Positions 35,188 through 43,092 of a stretch of DNA of 64,000 bases are shown piece after piece (position 1 is the stretch's first letter; the number at the start of each line of letters is the position of its first letter). Where the stretch lies: contig CACMUP010000001.1 of assembly GCA_902616905.1 (NCBI GenBank), positions 168,722 through 232,721 of the forward strand, in the 5' to 3' direction. A model generated the notes under the pieces. It made no database searches. It was not told where the DNA came from and saw nothing but the letters and a program-made list of their open reading frames with translations. This DNA is from an uncultured Bacteroidota bacterium (GTDB taxonomy: Bacteria > Bacteroidota > Bacteroidia > Flavobacteriales > Flavobacteriaceae). Both the position numbers and the translations under genes were made by a program.

Positions 35188-36153
35188 ATGAAAAAACTAT
35201 TTTTGTTTTTTACACTTGCATATCCTTCGTTTTTTGTTGCACAGGAAACTCAAATAATAAAATATCCCTGTAGTTCAATAGCTGACAATCACAAAATAAA
35301 TAAGGGTTTAAGTAAATGGCCAAAATTTAAAAAAGGTCAAACCTTAAAAATTAACAGTTTTATAAATTACCAATATCCTACAGAGGACAGTAAATTAAAT
35401 TCAGAATGGTTTAAACAAAGAAGACCCTGGTGGACTAAAATTGAAAATGATCCATGGAGTGAGTACCCTTTTTTTGGTGAAAAATTTATACCTCCAAAAT
35501 TAGATTTTAAAAAAAATGTTGATGACAATTTAAGGTGGAAATGTGGCTATTCGTATATGATTGACATACCTGTAAATTTTAAAAAAAATAAAACCTATCC
35601 TTTAGTAATATTTTTGCACGGAGGAATTGATACAGATCAAAAAAAGTTTTTGTGGCGTGAGAGACAAAGAAAATCATTTTACATGTCAGAAGACGATCCA
35701 TATGTAATTGCAGCCCCGATAAAGCTTGGTTGGGATTGGGATCCTAAAAAGGTAATTGATATAATTGAGGATATTAAAAAAAATCTAAAAATTGATCCAA
35801 ATAGAATTTATTTGACTGGTTTAAGTATGGGGGGTAGGGGAACTTTTATTGTTGCATCTCAATATCCCAAAGTATTTGCATCAATATTGGCTCTTTCACC
35901 ACACCATACCCCATACAGTTATATTGAATTAATAGATAAAGTTAAAGACATCCCCATTCTCATAAGTCATGGAGATTCTGACACAGTTTCATCATTTCTT
36001 ATTGCAGAAAAAATGTACGAAGGGCTAAAAGATGTTGGCGCTCAAGTTACTTTTAAACCTCGGTTAGGGGTTGGTCACTGGGGTTGGGAGTCATTCTACA
36101 GTAATAGTGAAAATATAAATTGGCTCTTGTCTTGGACAAAAAAGTTTAAATAA
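35188..36153 (+). CDS. Exported prolyl-oligopeptidase/CE1-like esterase
   Basis: 321 residues with signal peptide MKKLFLFFTLAYPSFFVAQ. Alpha/beta-hydrolase motifs: PLVIFLHGGIDTDQKKFLWRE, LGWDWDPKKVIDIIEDIKKNLKIDPNRIYLTGLSMGGRGTFIVASQYP with nucleophile Ser near residue 213, ILISHGDSDTVSS (acid) and GVGHWGWESFY (His). The GLSMGGRGT pattern is typical of phospholipase/carboxylesterase and feruloyl-esterase-like enzymes of Bacteroidetes. Its promoter lies in the right arm of the inner inverted repeat. The next frame begins at its stop codon. Confidence 0.85.
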   Translation: MKKLFLFFTLAYPSFFVAQETQIIKYPCSSIADNHKINKGLSKWPKFKKGQTLKINSFINYQYPTEDSKLNSEWFKQRRPWWTKIENDPWSEYPFFGEKFIPPKLDFKKNVDDNLRWKCGYSYMIDIPVNFKKNKTYPLVIFLHGGIDTDQKKFLWRERQRKSFYMSEDDPYVIAAPIKLGWDWDPKKVIDIIEDIKKNLKIDPNRIYLTGLSMGGRGTFIVASQYPKVFASILALSPHHTPYSYIELIDKVKDIPILISHGDSDTVSSFLIAEKMYEGLKDVGAQVTFKPRLGVGHWGWESFYSNSENINWLLSWTKKFK

Positions 36154-36638
36154 TTGGAATTACATCAGAAAGGTTTAGCAGGAGAGTATTATGTTTTAGC
36201 ACAACTAACTGCAAGGGGTTATAATGCATCTCTTACACTCGGCAATACCAAAGGTGTAGATATACTTGTATATAATGAGCAAACTAAAAAGGGGTATAAG
36301 TTAGAGGTAAAAACTACAACCAATAAACTAACAAAATTCAAACGTTTTGAAGAATGGCATACTGATAAGGTATTTTATTGGATCATGTCCTCTAAACATG
36401 AAAACATTATTGAAGATGACTTGGTGTATTGTTTTGTTCATATAGAAGATGTGGGTTCACTTCCTAAATTCTTTCTTGTAAAAAGTAAGGATGTAGCAAA
36501 GTATGTGAGAGAGCAACATGTGTTTTACCAAAAAATACCAAGAGAAAAACCTGTTAAAGATGGATCAATCGACAATTTAGAATAGATGTAAATGATCCAA
36601 ATGGGTATGAAAATAATTGGGGCATATTAGATAATTAA
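36154..36638 (+). pseudogene. PD-(D/E)XK-type nuclease-like gene, 3' end frameshifted
   Basis: From a TTG start the frame gives 143 residues: HQKGLAGEYYVLAQLTARGYNA, then GVDILVYNEQTKKGYKLEVKTTT, the Asp...Glu-x-Lys pattern of PD-(D/E)XK folds, then FYWIMSSKHENIIEDDLVYCFVHIED. It stops at 36585 after SIDNLE. In another frame the DNA continues RIDVNDPNGYENNWGILDN to a stop at 36638, which reads like the natural C-terminus of this family. A one-base slip near 36577 would join them. The protein may still be made in shortened form. Such stand-alone proteins are common in islands; activity is uncertain. Confidence 0.6.
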
Positions 36639-36724
36639 ACAACCAAAACAGTCAAAGGTTAGAATAACATTAACTACAGAAATGACAGTTAAAGATTTAA
36701 TCTAATCAAAAGTGTAACTGATAT

Positions 36725-37459
36725 TTAATTTATTATTAAACTTAGTGATTTAACAAGTTCTTGGTTTTTTATCTTTATTTCGTTCAAAAGTTTTTTAAAT
36801 GAATTAGTTTTGAGCTTACGTTCAAAGAGTAATTGTTGAAACGCCACTTTTACTAATTGCTCTTCAAGAATTATAGGATTCAGTGGCACTTTTAAATTTT
36901 TATTTGAGGAATCTTGATTATAAAGTGATCTAAGGTTATGCATTCCAACATTGCTTAAATAAGGTCTGATTTTATTATGAACAATGTCAACGTATTCTAT
37001 AAATATATCAGTTACCTGATCTTCCTTTAAGAAATAGTCTTGGATTAGCTCCCTAATAAAATCATCTTCAAGTGTACTTATAGATTCAGAATGATTTCTC
37101 TGAGAAATCGGACGAAAGTCTGAAGAAAATCTAATAAGGCCAATTGAATCATAGTTTATTTTTTTCTTCTCATCAAATATTTTTGAAATCAAATCATCTA
37201 TGAGATTCATTTGATTAGATACTTGCTCTAAAGATTTATTAATGTGAATAAAATCTAATCTTAGATCTTCAATTATGTTTTTAACTAATAGTGCTTGTTC
37301 TAAATCATTCTTTCTGCTTTCATTCCAATTATTAATGCTTAGAGCAATTAGAATTCCAATAACAACCAACACTATTTCTCCAACAGCATATTTAAGATAA
37401 TCTCCTATTTTATTATCCCTGAGCAAATCTTGACGAATTTTTCTAAAGAATTTTATCAT
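36725..37459 (-). CDS. DUF6090 family membrane-anchored protein
   Basis: 244 residues. The start MIKFFRKIRQDLLRDNKIGDYLKYAVGEIVLVVIGILIALSINNWNESRK is the family signature: a basic segment, one transmembrane helix, then a long helical region of about 190 residues. No enzymatic motif. These proteins are widespread and multi-copy in Flavobacteriaceae and their role is unknown. A more divergent relative lies at 33442-34152. Confidence 0.85.
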   Translation of the reverse strand: MIKFFRKIRQDLLRDNKIGDYLKYAVGEIVLVVIGILIALSINNWNESRKNDLEQALLVKNIIEDLRLDFIHINKSLEQVSNQMNLIDDLISKIFDEKKKINYDSIGLIRFSSDFRPISQRNHSESISTLEDDFIRELIQDYFLKEDQVTDIFIEYVDIVHNKIRPYLSNVGMHNLRSLYNQDSSNKNLKVPLNPIILEEQLVKVAFQQLLFERKLKTNSFKKLLNEIKIKNQELVKSLSLIIN

Positions 37460-37505
37460 TATCTATCCGAAGAACATCTAAAATAAATAAAAATTCCGTA
37501 CTTAG

Positions 37506-37692
37506 ATATGGTCAGATATGTATATGGGATGGGTAAAAAGACATCTTAAAGATGAGAACGTAAAAGGAATAATAATTGCAGGGAGGTATGACAAGAAACT
37601 TGACTACGCATTAGAATATGCTCCTAATGATGCAGAGGTTTTTATCTATAATGTGTCTTTTACTCTTAATGAGTTTAAAATTAAAGTAGCAA
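37506..37692 (+). pseudogene. C-terminal fragment of DUF91/NucS-type endonuclease
   Basis: The frame reads YMGWVKRHLKDENVKGIIIAGRYDKKLDYALEYAPNDAEVFIYNVSFTLNEFK, which matches the C-terminal end of DUF91 endonucleases (YMxWV..., GIIIAG.D.KL.YAL). The catalytic N-terminal part is absent upstream, so this is a fragment. A more decayed copy lies at 27002-27114. Confidence 0.6.
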
Positions 37693-37695
37693 GTT

Positions 37696-37905
37696 TTATT
37701 TTATTGTTTTTTCAATTTTTATTTTGACTTGTCTACTCTGAGAACCCTTCTTAGTTTTAGGATTTTTTTTTCTTTCTATGTGATATCTTTCGTAATAGTT
37801 TTTATAATCCATTCTTAATTTATCTTCGGTTTGTATTTCTTTAAACTGTCCTATTATAAAAAAGAGTGTTATTAAAAATCCTATTAAAAATATAGCTGTA
37901 CTCAT
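37696..37905 (-). CDS. Small single-helix membrane protein
   Basis: Start at the ATG giving MSTAIFLIGFLITLFFIIGQF, one transmembrane helix, then a strongly basic tail (ERYHIERKKNPKTKKGSQSR). 69 residues. It occupies the same place relative to the phage-type gene as the 27534-27719 membrane gene at the other island end, but the sequences are not clearly related. Function unknown. Confidence 0.45.
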   Translation of the reverse strand: MSTAIFLIGFLITLFFIIGQFKEIQTEDKLRMDYKNYYERYHIERKKNPKTKKGSQSRQVKIKIEKTIK

Positions 37906-37981
37906 AAATTTATTTCTTTTTAAGAAGTAAATAACCACCACCACCAAGACAACAAATTAAAGCTATTAATAAACCTATATC

Positions 37982-38276
37982 CATAACAACTAAAATATAA
38001 AAATGATGGGAAGAAAAGCAGGAGTACCAAATAAAGTTACCACAGAGGTAAAAGAAAAACTTGAAGAGTTAATTGATGGAATTGTAAATTCAATAGACAT
38101 TGAAGAACTCAATACAAACCAAAAAATTAAGATGCTTCAAATATCATTGCAATATACTTTACCAAGAATGCAAGCATCAGTTGTAAGTAATGAAACTCAA
38201 GATTTACCTTTATTTATAGATTAGTGCCAAATAAGTGCCAAGAAAATGACTAACTTTAAGTTAAACTTAATTGTAA
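37982..38276 (+). repeat. Outer inverted repeat, right arm
   Basis: Matches 27245-27536 in reverse complement, including the leader, the phage-type gene and AGTGCCAAATAAGTGCCAA after it. Confidence 0.85.
38006..38224 (+). CDS. Small GRPxGxxNK / DUF5681-like phage-type protein, copy 2
   Basis: 72 residues starting MGRKAGVPNKVTT (an extra Met codon lies one position upstream). It has the same helical body as copy 1 and a longer tail, NETQDLPLFID. It reads toward the intact tRNA-Ala, 117 bases away. With copy 1 (27312) reading toward the half tRNA-Ala, both copies face the island ends. Function unknown; a DNA-binding or packaging-related role is only analogy. Confidence 0.65.
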   Translation: MGRKAGVPNKVTTEVKEKLEELIDGIVNSIDIEELNTNQKIKMLQISLQYTLPRMQASVVSNETQDLPLFID

Positions 38277-38340
38277 AGAAAAGGTTTCCACTTATATCAT
38301 AGAGCTCATTTATAAAGGGATAAGTGGATAATTTAATTTG

Positions 38341-38414
38341 TGGAGAAGATGGGACTCGAACCCACGACCTCTTGACTGCCAGTCAAGCGCTCTAGCCAGC
38401 TGAGCTACATCCCC
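38341..38414 (-). tRNA. tRNA-Ala (anticodon GGC)
   Basis: 74 bases fold as a complete cloverleaf: acceptor GGGGATG with CTTCTCC (one T-T mismatch, one G-T pair), D-arm AGCTCAGCTGGCTAGAGC, anticodon arm CTTGA-CTGGCAG-TCAAG with anticodon GGC, T-arm GTGGG-TTCGAGT-CCCAT, and discriminator A. No CCA is encoded. A half-copy lies at 27115-27165 and a decayed copy at 40250-40313. Confidence 0.92.
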
Positions 38415-38906
38415 AAATTATAACTAATTGATTTTAAAAAATTTATAATAATCAATTTTTTTTACAGCAAATTACGACCTTTACAAATCTATAAAAATTA
38501 GCCTATTTAGTTGAGTTTTGACTGTTAATTTACAGTAAACTAATGGGGGTATGGTTTTTATATTTCGTTTCTCCACGGAGGCTAAGAAGTTTCAATGTAT
38601 ATAAACCCAATGAGAAATGACAGTTAAAAGGGTATTTATATTTTTAATAATGTTGGTACAATTAATAATCTTGTTATTGCCATTTAATTAAGGGATTAGA
38701 TTAATATTATTTGAGGAGATTCCTAGTTAAAGAAAAATTAGTCTTAAACTTTAGAGATTTTAAAATTTTAAAACAAATTTTTAATGTCTATTACAAACTA
38801 ATTATAATATTTTTGAAAAAAAAATGTTGATTTTAACTTATTTTGAAATTAAATTTGAACTTATCAAAAGATCTTTAATTCAATAAATTACCATTATAGA
38901 TATTTA
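38415..38906. other. Intergenic, no certain gene
   Basis: 492 AT-rich bases. A frame at 38617-38691 could encode a 24-residue single-helix peptide (FIFLIMLVQLIILLLPF), which I do not consider established. GTTAATTTACAGTAAAC near 38524 recurs near 40200 beside the integrase remnant. Confidence 0.35.
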
Positions 38907-39638
38907 GTGAAGAAAACGGCATCCAAACCTACTGTTCAGATATATAAAAATTACACCAGAGAAGACTATAAGGTCTGGAAAATTTTGTTTAATAAGAGGC
39001 TAGAAAATCTAAAAGGAATAGTTGCAGAAGAATTTTTGGTTGCACTAAAGGATCTTAACTTTAAAGCAGAAAAAATCCCCAATTTTGTTGAAGTTAACAA
39101 CATACTAAAAAATAGAACTGGATGGAGAATTAAAACAGTTCCAAATATTAGTCCACCAGAAGAGTTTTTTTCTTTTCTGTCTATGAAAAAATTCGCAGCT
39201 ACATGTTGGCTCCGATCAATAGACCAAATCGATTATTTGGAAGAACCGGACATGTTTCATGATGTTTTTGCACACGTACCTCTTTTGAGCAATAAAGATT
39301 ATACTGATTTTTTTAAAGAAATGGGAGAGATTGCAATGTCGGTAATTGAAGACCCAAAAAAATTGGAAAAACTACAGAGAATTTATTGGTTTACAATTGA
39401 ATTTGGTTTGATTAAAAAAAACAATGACTTCAAGGTATATGGCGCAGGCATTATTTCATCAGATGAGGAATCCAAGAATGCACTTTCAAATAAATCAAAA
39501 AAATGTGAATTTGATGTAAAAAAAGTTATGAATCATTCTTTCAGGATTGATATTGTTCAGGACACTTATTATTACATAAATTCATTCGAACAATTAACCT
39601 CTTCCATAGCTGAGATTAGGGATGATTTTCAAATCTGA
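38907..39638 (+). CDS. phhA: Phenylalanine-4-hydroxylase (pterin-dependent, monomeric type)
   Basis: 243 residues from a GTG start; no ATG is available. The iron ligands are present: His118 and His123 in MFHDVFAHVP and Glu165 in WFTIEFGL, as in aromatic amino acid hydroxylases. No regulatory ACT domain, as expected for the bacterial type. It converts phenylalanine to tyrosine using tetrahydropterin and oxygen in the cytoplasm. It sits alone between the intact tRNA-Ala and the decayed tRNA-Ala/integrase scar; it is a core-type gene and may have been enclosed by old integration events. Confidence 0.92.
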   Translation: MKKTASKPTVQIYKNYTREDYKVWKILFNKRLENLKGIVAEEFLVALKDLNFKAEKIPNFVEVNNILKNRTGWRIKTVPNISPPEEFFSFLSMKKFAATCWLRSIDQIDYLEEPDMFHDVFAHVPLLSNKDYTDFFKEMGEIAMSVIEDPKKLEKLQRIYWFTIEFGLIKKNNDFKVYGAGIISSDEESKNALSNKSKKCEFDVKKVMNHSFRIDIVQDTYYYINSFEQLTSSIAEIRDDFQI

Positions 39639-39759
39639 GTTCTATTTTTAGTCTATTTTAATTCCTTTCTACAACATAGGTCAATAAACTTTAATGATTT
39701 GTTAAAACGGGAAAGATTTTTTTGCATTTTTAATTTAATTGCCTGGTTGATTATAACAA

Positions 39760-40193
39760 TTAGTTGTTTTTAATGGCATTGTAGGAAGTTCCAGAATAAC
39801 TTTTTAAAAGAGTTTGTAAACGATCATTTGTTAATTGATTGTCCTGTTTTACAATTTATATTTATTTTTTGGCAAAAAATTTTAAAGTGGATTTATAGGA
39901 ATCCGATAGCTATGATTTTGGTTTAATCTTTAAGGCATTTTGAATAAACCACCTTGCATTACTTTGTTTTACGAAAAAAGAAGGATCTATTAGTTTATTG
40001 CCATTGTAGATATATTTATAAATTTCTGCTGCAAGGATTTTAGCTTTTGCTTTTCTTTGAAAAAAGGGAAAACTATTTGATTTAAATCAATACCAATTTT
40101 ATCTCCAATGTAGTGTCTAAATCTTTTATGGTTTAGATAAAGAGTAATAAAGTAATTTCCTTTATAATCAAGGCAAACTTTTGAATAGTTCAT
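39760..40193 (-). pseudogene. Decayed tyrosine recombinase (integrase), N-terminal part
   Basis: From an ATG at 40193 the frame reads MNYSKVCLDYKGNYFITLYL, then HKRFRHYIGDKIGIDLN, the usual start of Bacteroidetes phage-type integrases. A shift of frame then gives KAKAKILAAEIYKY-like text, and further down LTNDRLQTLLKSYSGTSYNAIKNN. Several stops and shifts interrupt it and no catalytic C-terminal domain is seen. It begins 57 bases from the decayed tRNA-Ala copy, the normal place for an integrase next to its tRNA target. Confidence 0.55.
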
Positions 40194-40249
40194 CTGATAG
40201 TTAATTTACAGTAGACAATTATGTCTAGTTGTAAATCACTGTAATTATT

Positions 40250-40313
40250 AGGACTCGAACCTACGACCTCTTGACTGCCTGTCAAGCACTCTAGACAGCT
40301 TAGCTACATCCCC
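40250..40313 (-). pseudogene. Decayed tRNA-Ala copy
   Basis: Matches the intact tRNA-Ala from its 5' end (GGGGATGTAGCT) through the anticodon arm (GGC retained) to the T-loop (GGTTCGAGTCC), with several changes. The 3' strand of the acceptor stem is replaced by unrelated bases. The 5' flank (AATTTGGG side, CAAATTATAA on plus) is also shared. Confidence 0.8.
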
Positions 40314-40353
40314 AAATTATAATTAACTCTTTATTTAGATAGATTTATTAAAC

Positions 40354-41988
40354 CTAATTTTTCAATTTTGATGGATTTGTTTGTCTGAAAATTTTTTGTT
40401 CCTCTACCATTTTAGCAACATCTCCCAGTAATTCTTTTGCATCATAAATTATCCCGTCTTTAATAGTATATTTTACTCCCCCTACACGTTCAACTTCTCC
40501 TGTTTTATCATTCAATTTTACGGCACCTGTCCCATATAAAACTTTCATATTAGCTAAAGGGTTCTCATCAATTATTATTAAATCTGCAAGTAATCCTTCG
40601 CGAATTACCCCATATTCAATTGGCTTCTTCTTTGGATAAAAAATTTCTTCAGCACCATTCATTGTTGCAGATCTTATAACCTCTAATGGATGAAATCCTG
40701 CTTCCTGGAGCATTTCCATCTCCTGAATAGTTGTAAATCCATAGGTTTGGTATATAAATCCTGAATCAGAACCAACAGTAACCTTACCCCCTCTATTTTT
40801 GTATTCATTAAGAAATTGCATCCAAACCTGATAAAACTTCTTCCAGGCGATTTCATCATGTGTTGTCCAGTAAAACCAATATGCTCCATGATTTTTTCTA
40901 CTAGGTTGATAATAATCCATCAATGAAGGTAGTGTGTAGTCCTCATGCCAATCAGCATTTCTAGCCCTCATTACATCTCTACCTGCTGAGTAAATCGCCA
41001 TTGTTGGATTTATAAAATAATCCAACTGTAAAAATTCATCAATAAGGCTGTTCCATTTTTCACTTCCTGGTTTTACCATTTTCCATTGCCTTGCAACTTG
41101 TCCAAATCTATGTTGTTCATCATTATAATTCATATCGACAGGCCAGGGTTGTATATCATTATTTTCATACATTGATTCGAAAAGACCATAAAAATGAGTC
41201 ATTCCAGTAAGTCCAAGTCTTGCTGCATCAATAGCATTCATTTGTGCAACACCAGTTTGTCCTAGATGTGCGGTACTGCCCATTCCAAGTTTATTAGATT
41301 CATCTAAAAGGGCTTTCATTATTTCTGGACGAAAAGAACCGAGTTTCAGTCCATCTACTCCTTTTTTGTTTGCATATTGAACCCACTCTTTTGCATCAGA
41401 TGGGGTAAGTATTTTTCTGTTTTTCCACTCTAAACCAGATCCTGGACGATGAAAAGATATAATTCTGGGTGCAGCAATCTTATTTTGCGAACTTCTTTTT
41501 CTCTCTGAAAGAGAAAACTCTAAATCTGATGCAGGTACTCCCCTTACAGTAGTAATTCCGTGAGCAAGCCATAATTTATAAACGTACTCTGCTTCAGGCG
41601 CTTTAGTTTTGGTACCTAAATGAATGTGCAAATCAATAATTCCCGGCATTACATATTTCCCTTCTGCATTTATTTCTTTTGTGGCGCCAGTCGGTCGATT
41701 ACTCTGGTTTATCTCAACTTTTGGAGCCCCAACAGTTTTTATGTCAACGATCCTATTTTCCTCGATTACAATATCTACTGGACCTCTCGGCATTCCTCCA
41801 GTTCCATCAATTAGTGTTGCACCTCTAATTATTAATTTTTTAAAAGGGCCTTCACCTCTCACACGGTCTGGTGCAGGAATTAAATGATACGGCTGATCTA
41901 GATCAGATTGACCATTTAATCCTATTGAACAGATTGAAAAAATTATAATAGGTATTAATCTGTTGTACTTTTTAATAATTAACTGCAT
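40354..41988 (-). CDS. Exported amidohydrolase (imidazolonepropionase/prolidase-like)
   Basis: 544 residues with a signal region IPIIIFSICSIGLNGQ. The metal-dependent TIM-barrel hydrolase pattern is clear: GATLIDGTGG, GKYVMPGIIDLHIHLG with the first two His ligands near residue 120, STAHLGQTG and TGMTHFYG with further His, and TVGSDSGFIYQTYG with the catalytic Asp. The C-terminal beta part GVIREGLLADLIIIDENPLANM is typical. It probably hydrolyses a dipeptide or cyclic amide in the periplasm; specificity unknown. It stands alone, just beyond the decayed tRNA-Ala. Confidence 0.88.
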   Translation of the reverse strand: MQLIIKKYNRLIPIIIFSICSIGLNGQSDLDQPYHLIPAPDRVRGEGPFKKLIIRGATLIDGTGGMPRGPVDIVIEENRIVDIKTVGAPKVEINQSNRPTGATKEINAEGKYVMPGIIDLHIHLGTKTKAPEAEYVYKLWLAHGITTVRGVPASDLEFSLSERKRSSQNKIAAPRIISFHRPGSGLEWKNRKILTPSDAKEWVQYANKKGVDGLKLGSFRPEIMKALLDESNKLGMGSTAHLGQTGVAQMNAIDAARLGLTGMTHFYGLFESMYENNDIQPWPVDMNYNDEQHRFGQVARQWKMVKPGSEKWNSLIDEFLQLDYFINPTMAIYSAGRDVMRARNADWHEDYTLPSLMDYYQPSRKNHGAYWFYWTTHDEIAWKKFYQVWMQFLNEYKNRGGKVTVGSDSGFIYQTYGFTTIQEMEMLQEAGFHPLEVIRSATMNGAEEIFYPKKKPIEYGVIREGLLADLIIIDENPLANMKVLYGTGAVKLNDKTGEVERVGGVKYTIKDGIIYDAKELLGDVAKMVEEQKIFRQTNPSKLKN

Positions 41989-42222
41989 AAATTATTGTTT
42001 TTAAAAAAAGATATATAAGTAATAAAATTAATGGTTTTTGAACAAAATCTAGTTTTCTTAACAAACTAAATCAAAAAATTAGTTAAAAAAACAAGTACAG
42101 ACTCATTAATAACAGTAAAAAAACAAAAATGTTTAACAAGTGGCAAAAAAATTAATCAAAAAATCTCTATTAAGGAATTGATTTACAGAAATAAAACTGA
42201 TTTTGGATTCTATCCATTGGTG

Positions 42223-42251
42223 TAAAAGAAAAACCCTCCAATAGGGAGGGT
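42223..42251 (-). terminator. Rho-independent terminator
   Basis: Seven-pair stem ACCCTCC / GGAGGGT with minus-strand T-rich tail; ends the 42281-42988 gene. Confidence 0.8.
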
Positions 42252-42280
42252 CTTTATCTTTTTATTAAATAAGTTGTGTA

Positions 42281-42988
42281 TTAATTTACATTATATCTTT
42301 TGATTATTCTTCCACCAAAGACACCAACAATATCTGAAATAGGAGATGTTTTAGAGAAAAAATCTGCAGCTGCTTTAGAGTTAGATATATTTTCTCGAAT
42401 CTTTAGGAATTCAGTAAGATTTGTAGCTCTTGCAGCAAAATAATGTGTTACACCCTTACTTGAACCAGCTATAGCCTCGTGTAGTCCAAAAGTTGCGTTT
42501 TTCATCATTTTTTTAGAATCTTTTTGAAATTTAACAAAAGCATTCGCGTATGTAGCTGCATCTTTAACACCAAATTGCCAAATATTAAAATAATCTAGTC
42601 CCAAACCTTTAACATCAAAAATTAGTGGCGATCCAAGTATAGATTGTTTTACATCAACATACTTTTGGAAGTTCATTTGTAAAATAATTCCTTCTGGAGT
42701 TGGAGGTGGTCCAGACCCCCAGTTAGCCATTGCATCTGCATTTTGAGCAAGGAAACAAAGTTGATGAGTAATCGAATTATTTTCATTTGCAAACATAATT
42801 TCATTTAGAGTAATTACAAATGGCAATTGTTTTGCAGTATCAGAGTTCATGAAATTATCAAGTGACTGAACAAAATCTCCAGCACCGTCAGTATCTACTT
42901 CAACATTGAAACATACCCAATATCCTTTTTCTTGAGCATTAGTTAATGTTGCACAAAAGATTAGTAATAATATTAATATTTTTTTCAT
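42281..42988 (-). CDS. Exported protein of unknown function (two-repeat, alpha/beta-barrel-like)
   Basis: 235 residues with signal peptide MKKILILLLIFCATLTNAQ. Two similar halves: VCFNVEVDTDGAGDFVQSLDNFMNSD...LPFVITLNEIMFANENNS and YFNIWQFGVKDAATYANAFVKFQKDSKKMM...FGLHEAIAGS. Each is a strand, a helix, then strands, as in dimeric alpha/beta-barrel stress-response proteins. No active-site residue is identifiable. It has the same leader (ATTTTAATTGATTTAT on plus) as the island SnoaL genes and its own terminator. Confidence 0.65.
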   Translation of the reverse strand: MKKILILLLIFCATLTNAQEKGYWVCFNVEVDTDGAGDFVQSLDNFMNSDTAKQLPFVITLNEIMFANENNSITHQLCFLAQNADAMANWGSGPPPTPEGIILQMNFQKYVDVKQSILGSPLIFDVKGLGLDYFNIWQFGVKDAATYANAFVKFQKDSKKMMKNATFGLHEAIAGSSKGVTHYFAARATNLTEFLKIRENISNSKAAADFFSKTSPISDIVGVFGGRIIKRYNVN

Positions 42989-43040
42989 TTTAATTGATTT
43001 ATATTTAGTAATACCTTAAAGATACAGAGATTGGGTGTAA

Positions 43041-43066
43041 AAGAAAAACCCTCCACTTGGGAGGGC
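43041..43066 (-). terminator. Rho-independent terminator
   Basis: Six-pair stem CCCTCC / GGAGGG with T-rich minus-strand tail; ends the 43093-44004 gene. Confidence 0.8.
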
Positions 43067-43092
43067 TTCATGTTTAAGAATTATTTTTTTAT

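Noticed and set aside
38617-38691. A 24-residue single-helix peptide gene
   Set aside because: An AT-rich frame of this length with hydrophobic codons arises easily by chance; no supporting signal was found.
38341-40313. The two tRNA-Ala sequences as two functional genes
   Set aside because: The copy at 40250-40313 lacks the 3' acceptor strand and cannot close the acceptor stem, so only the 38341 copy is called.
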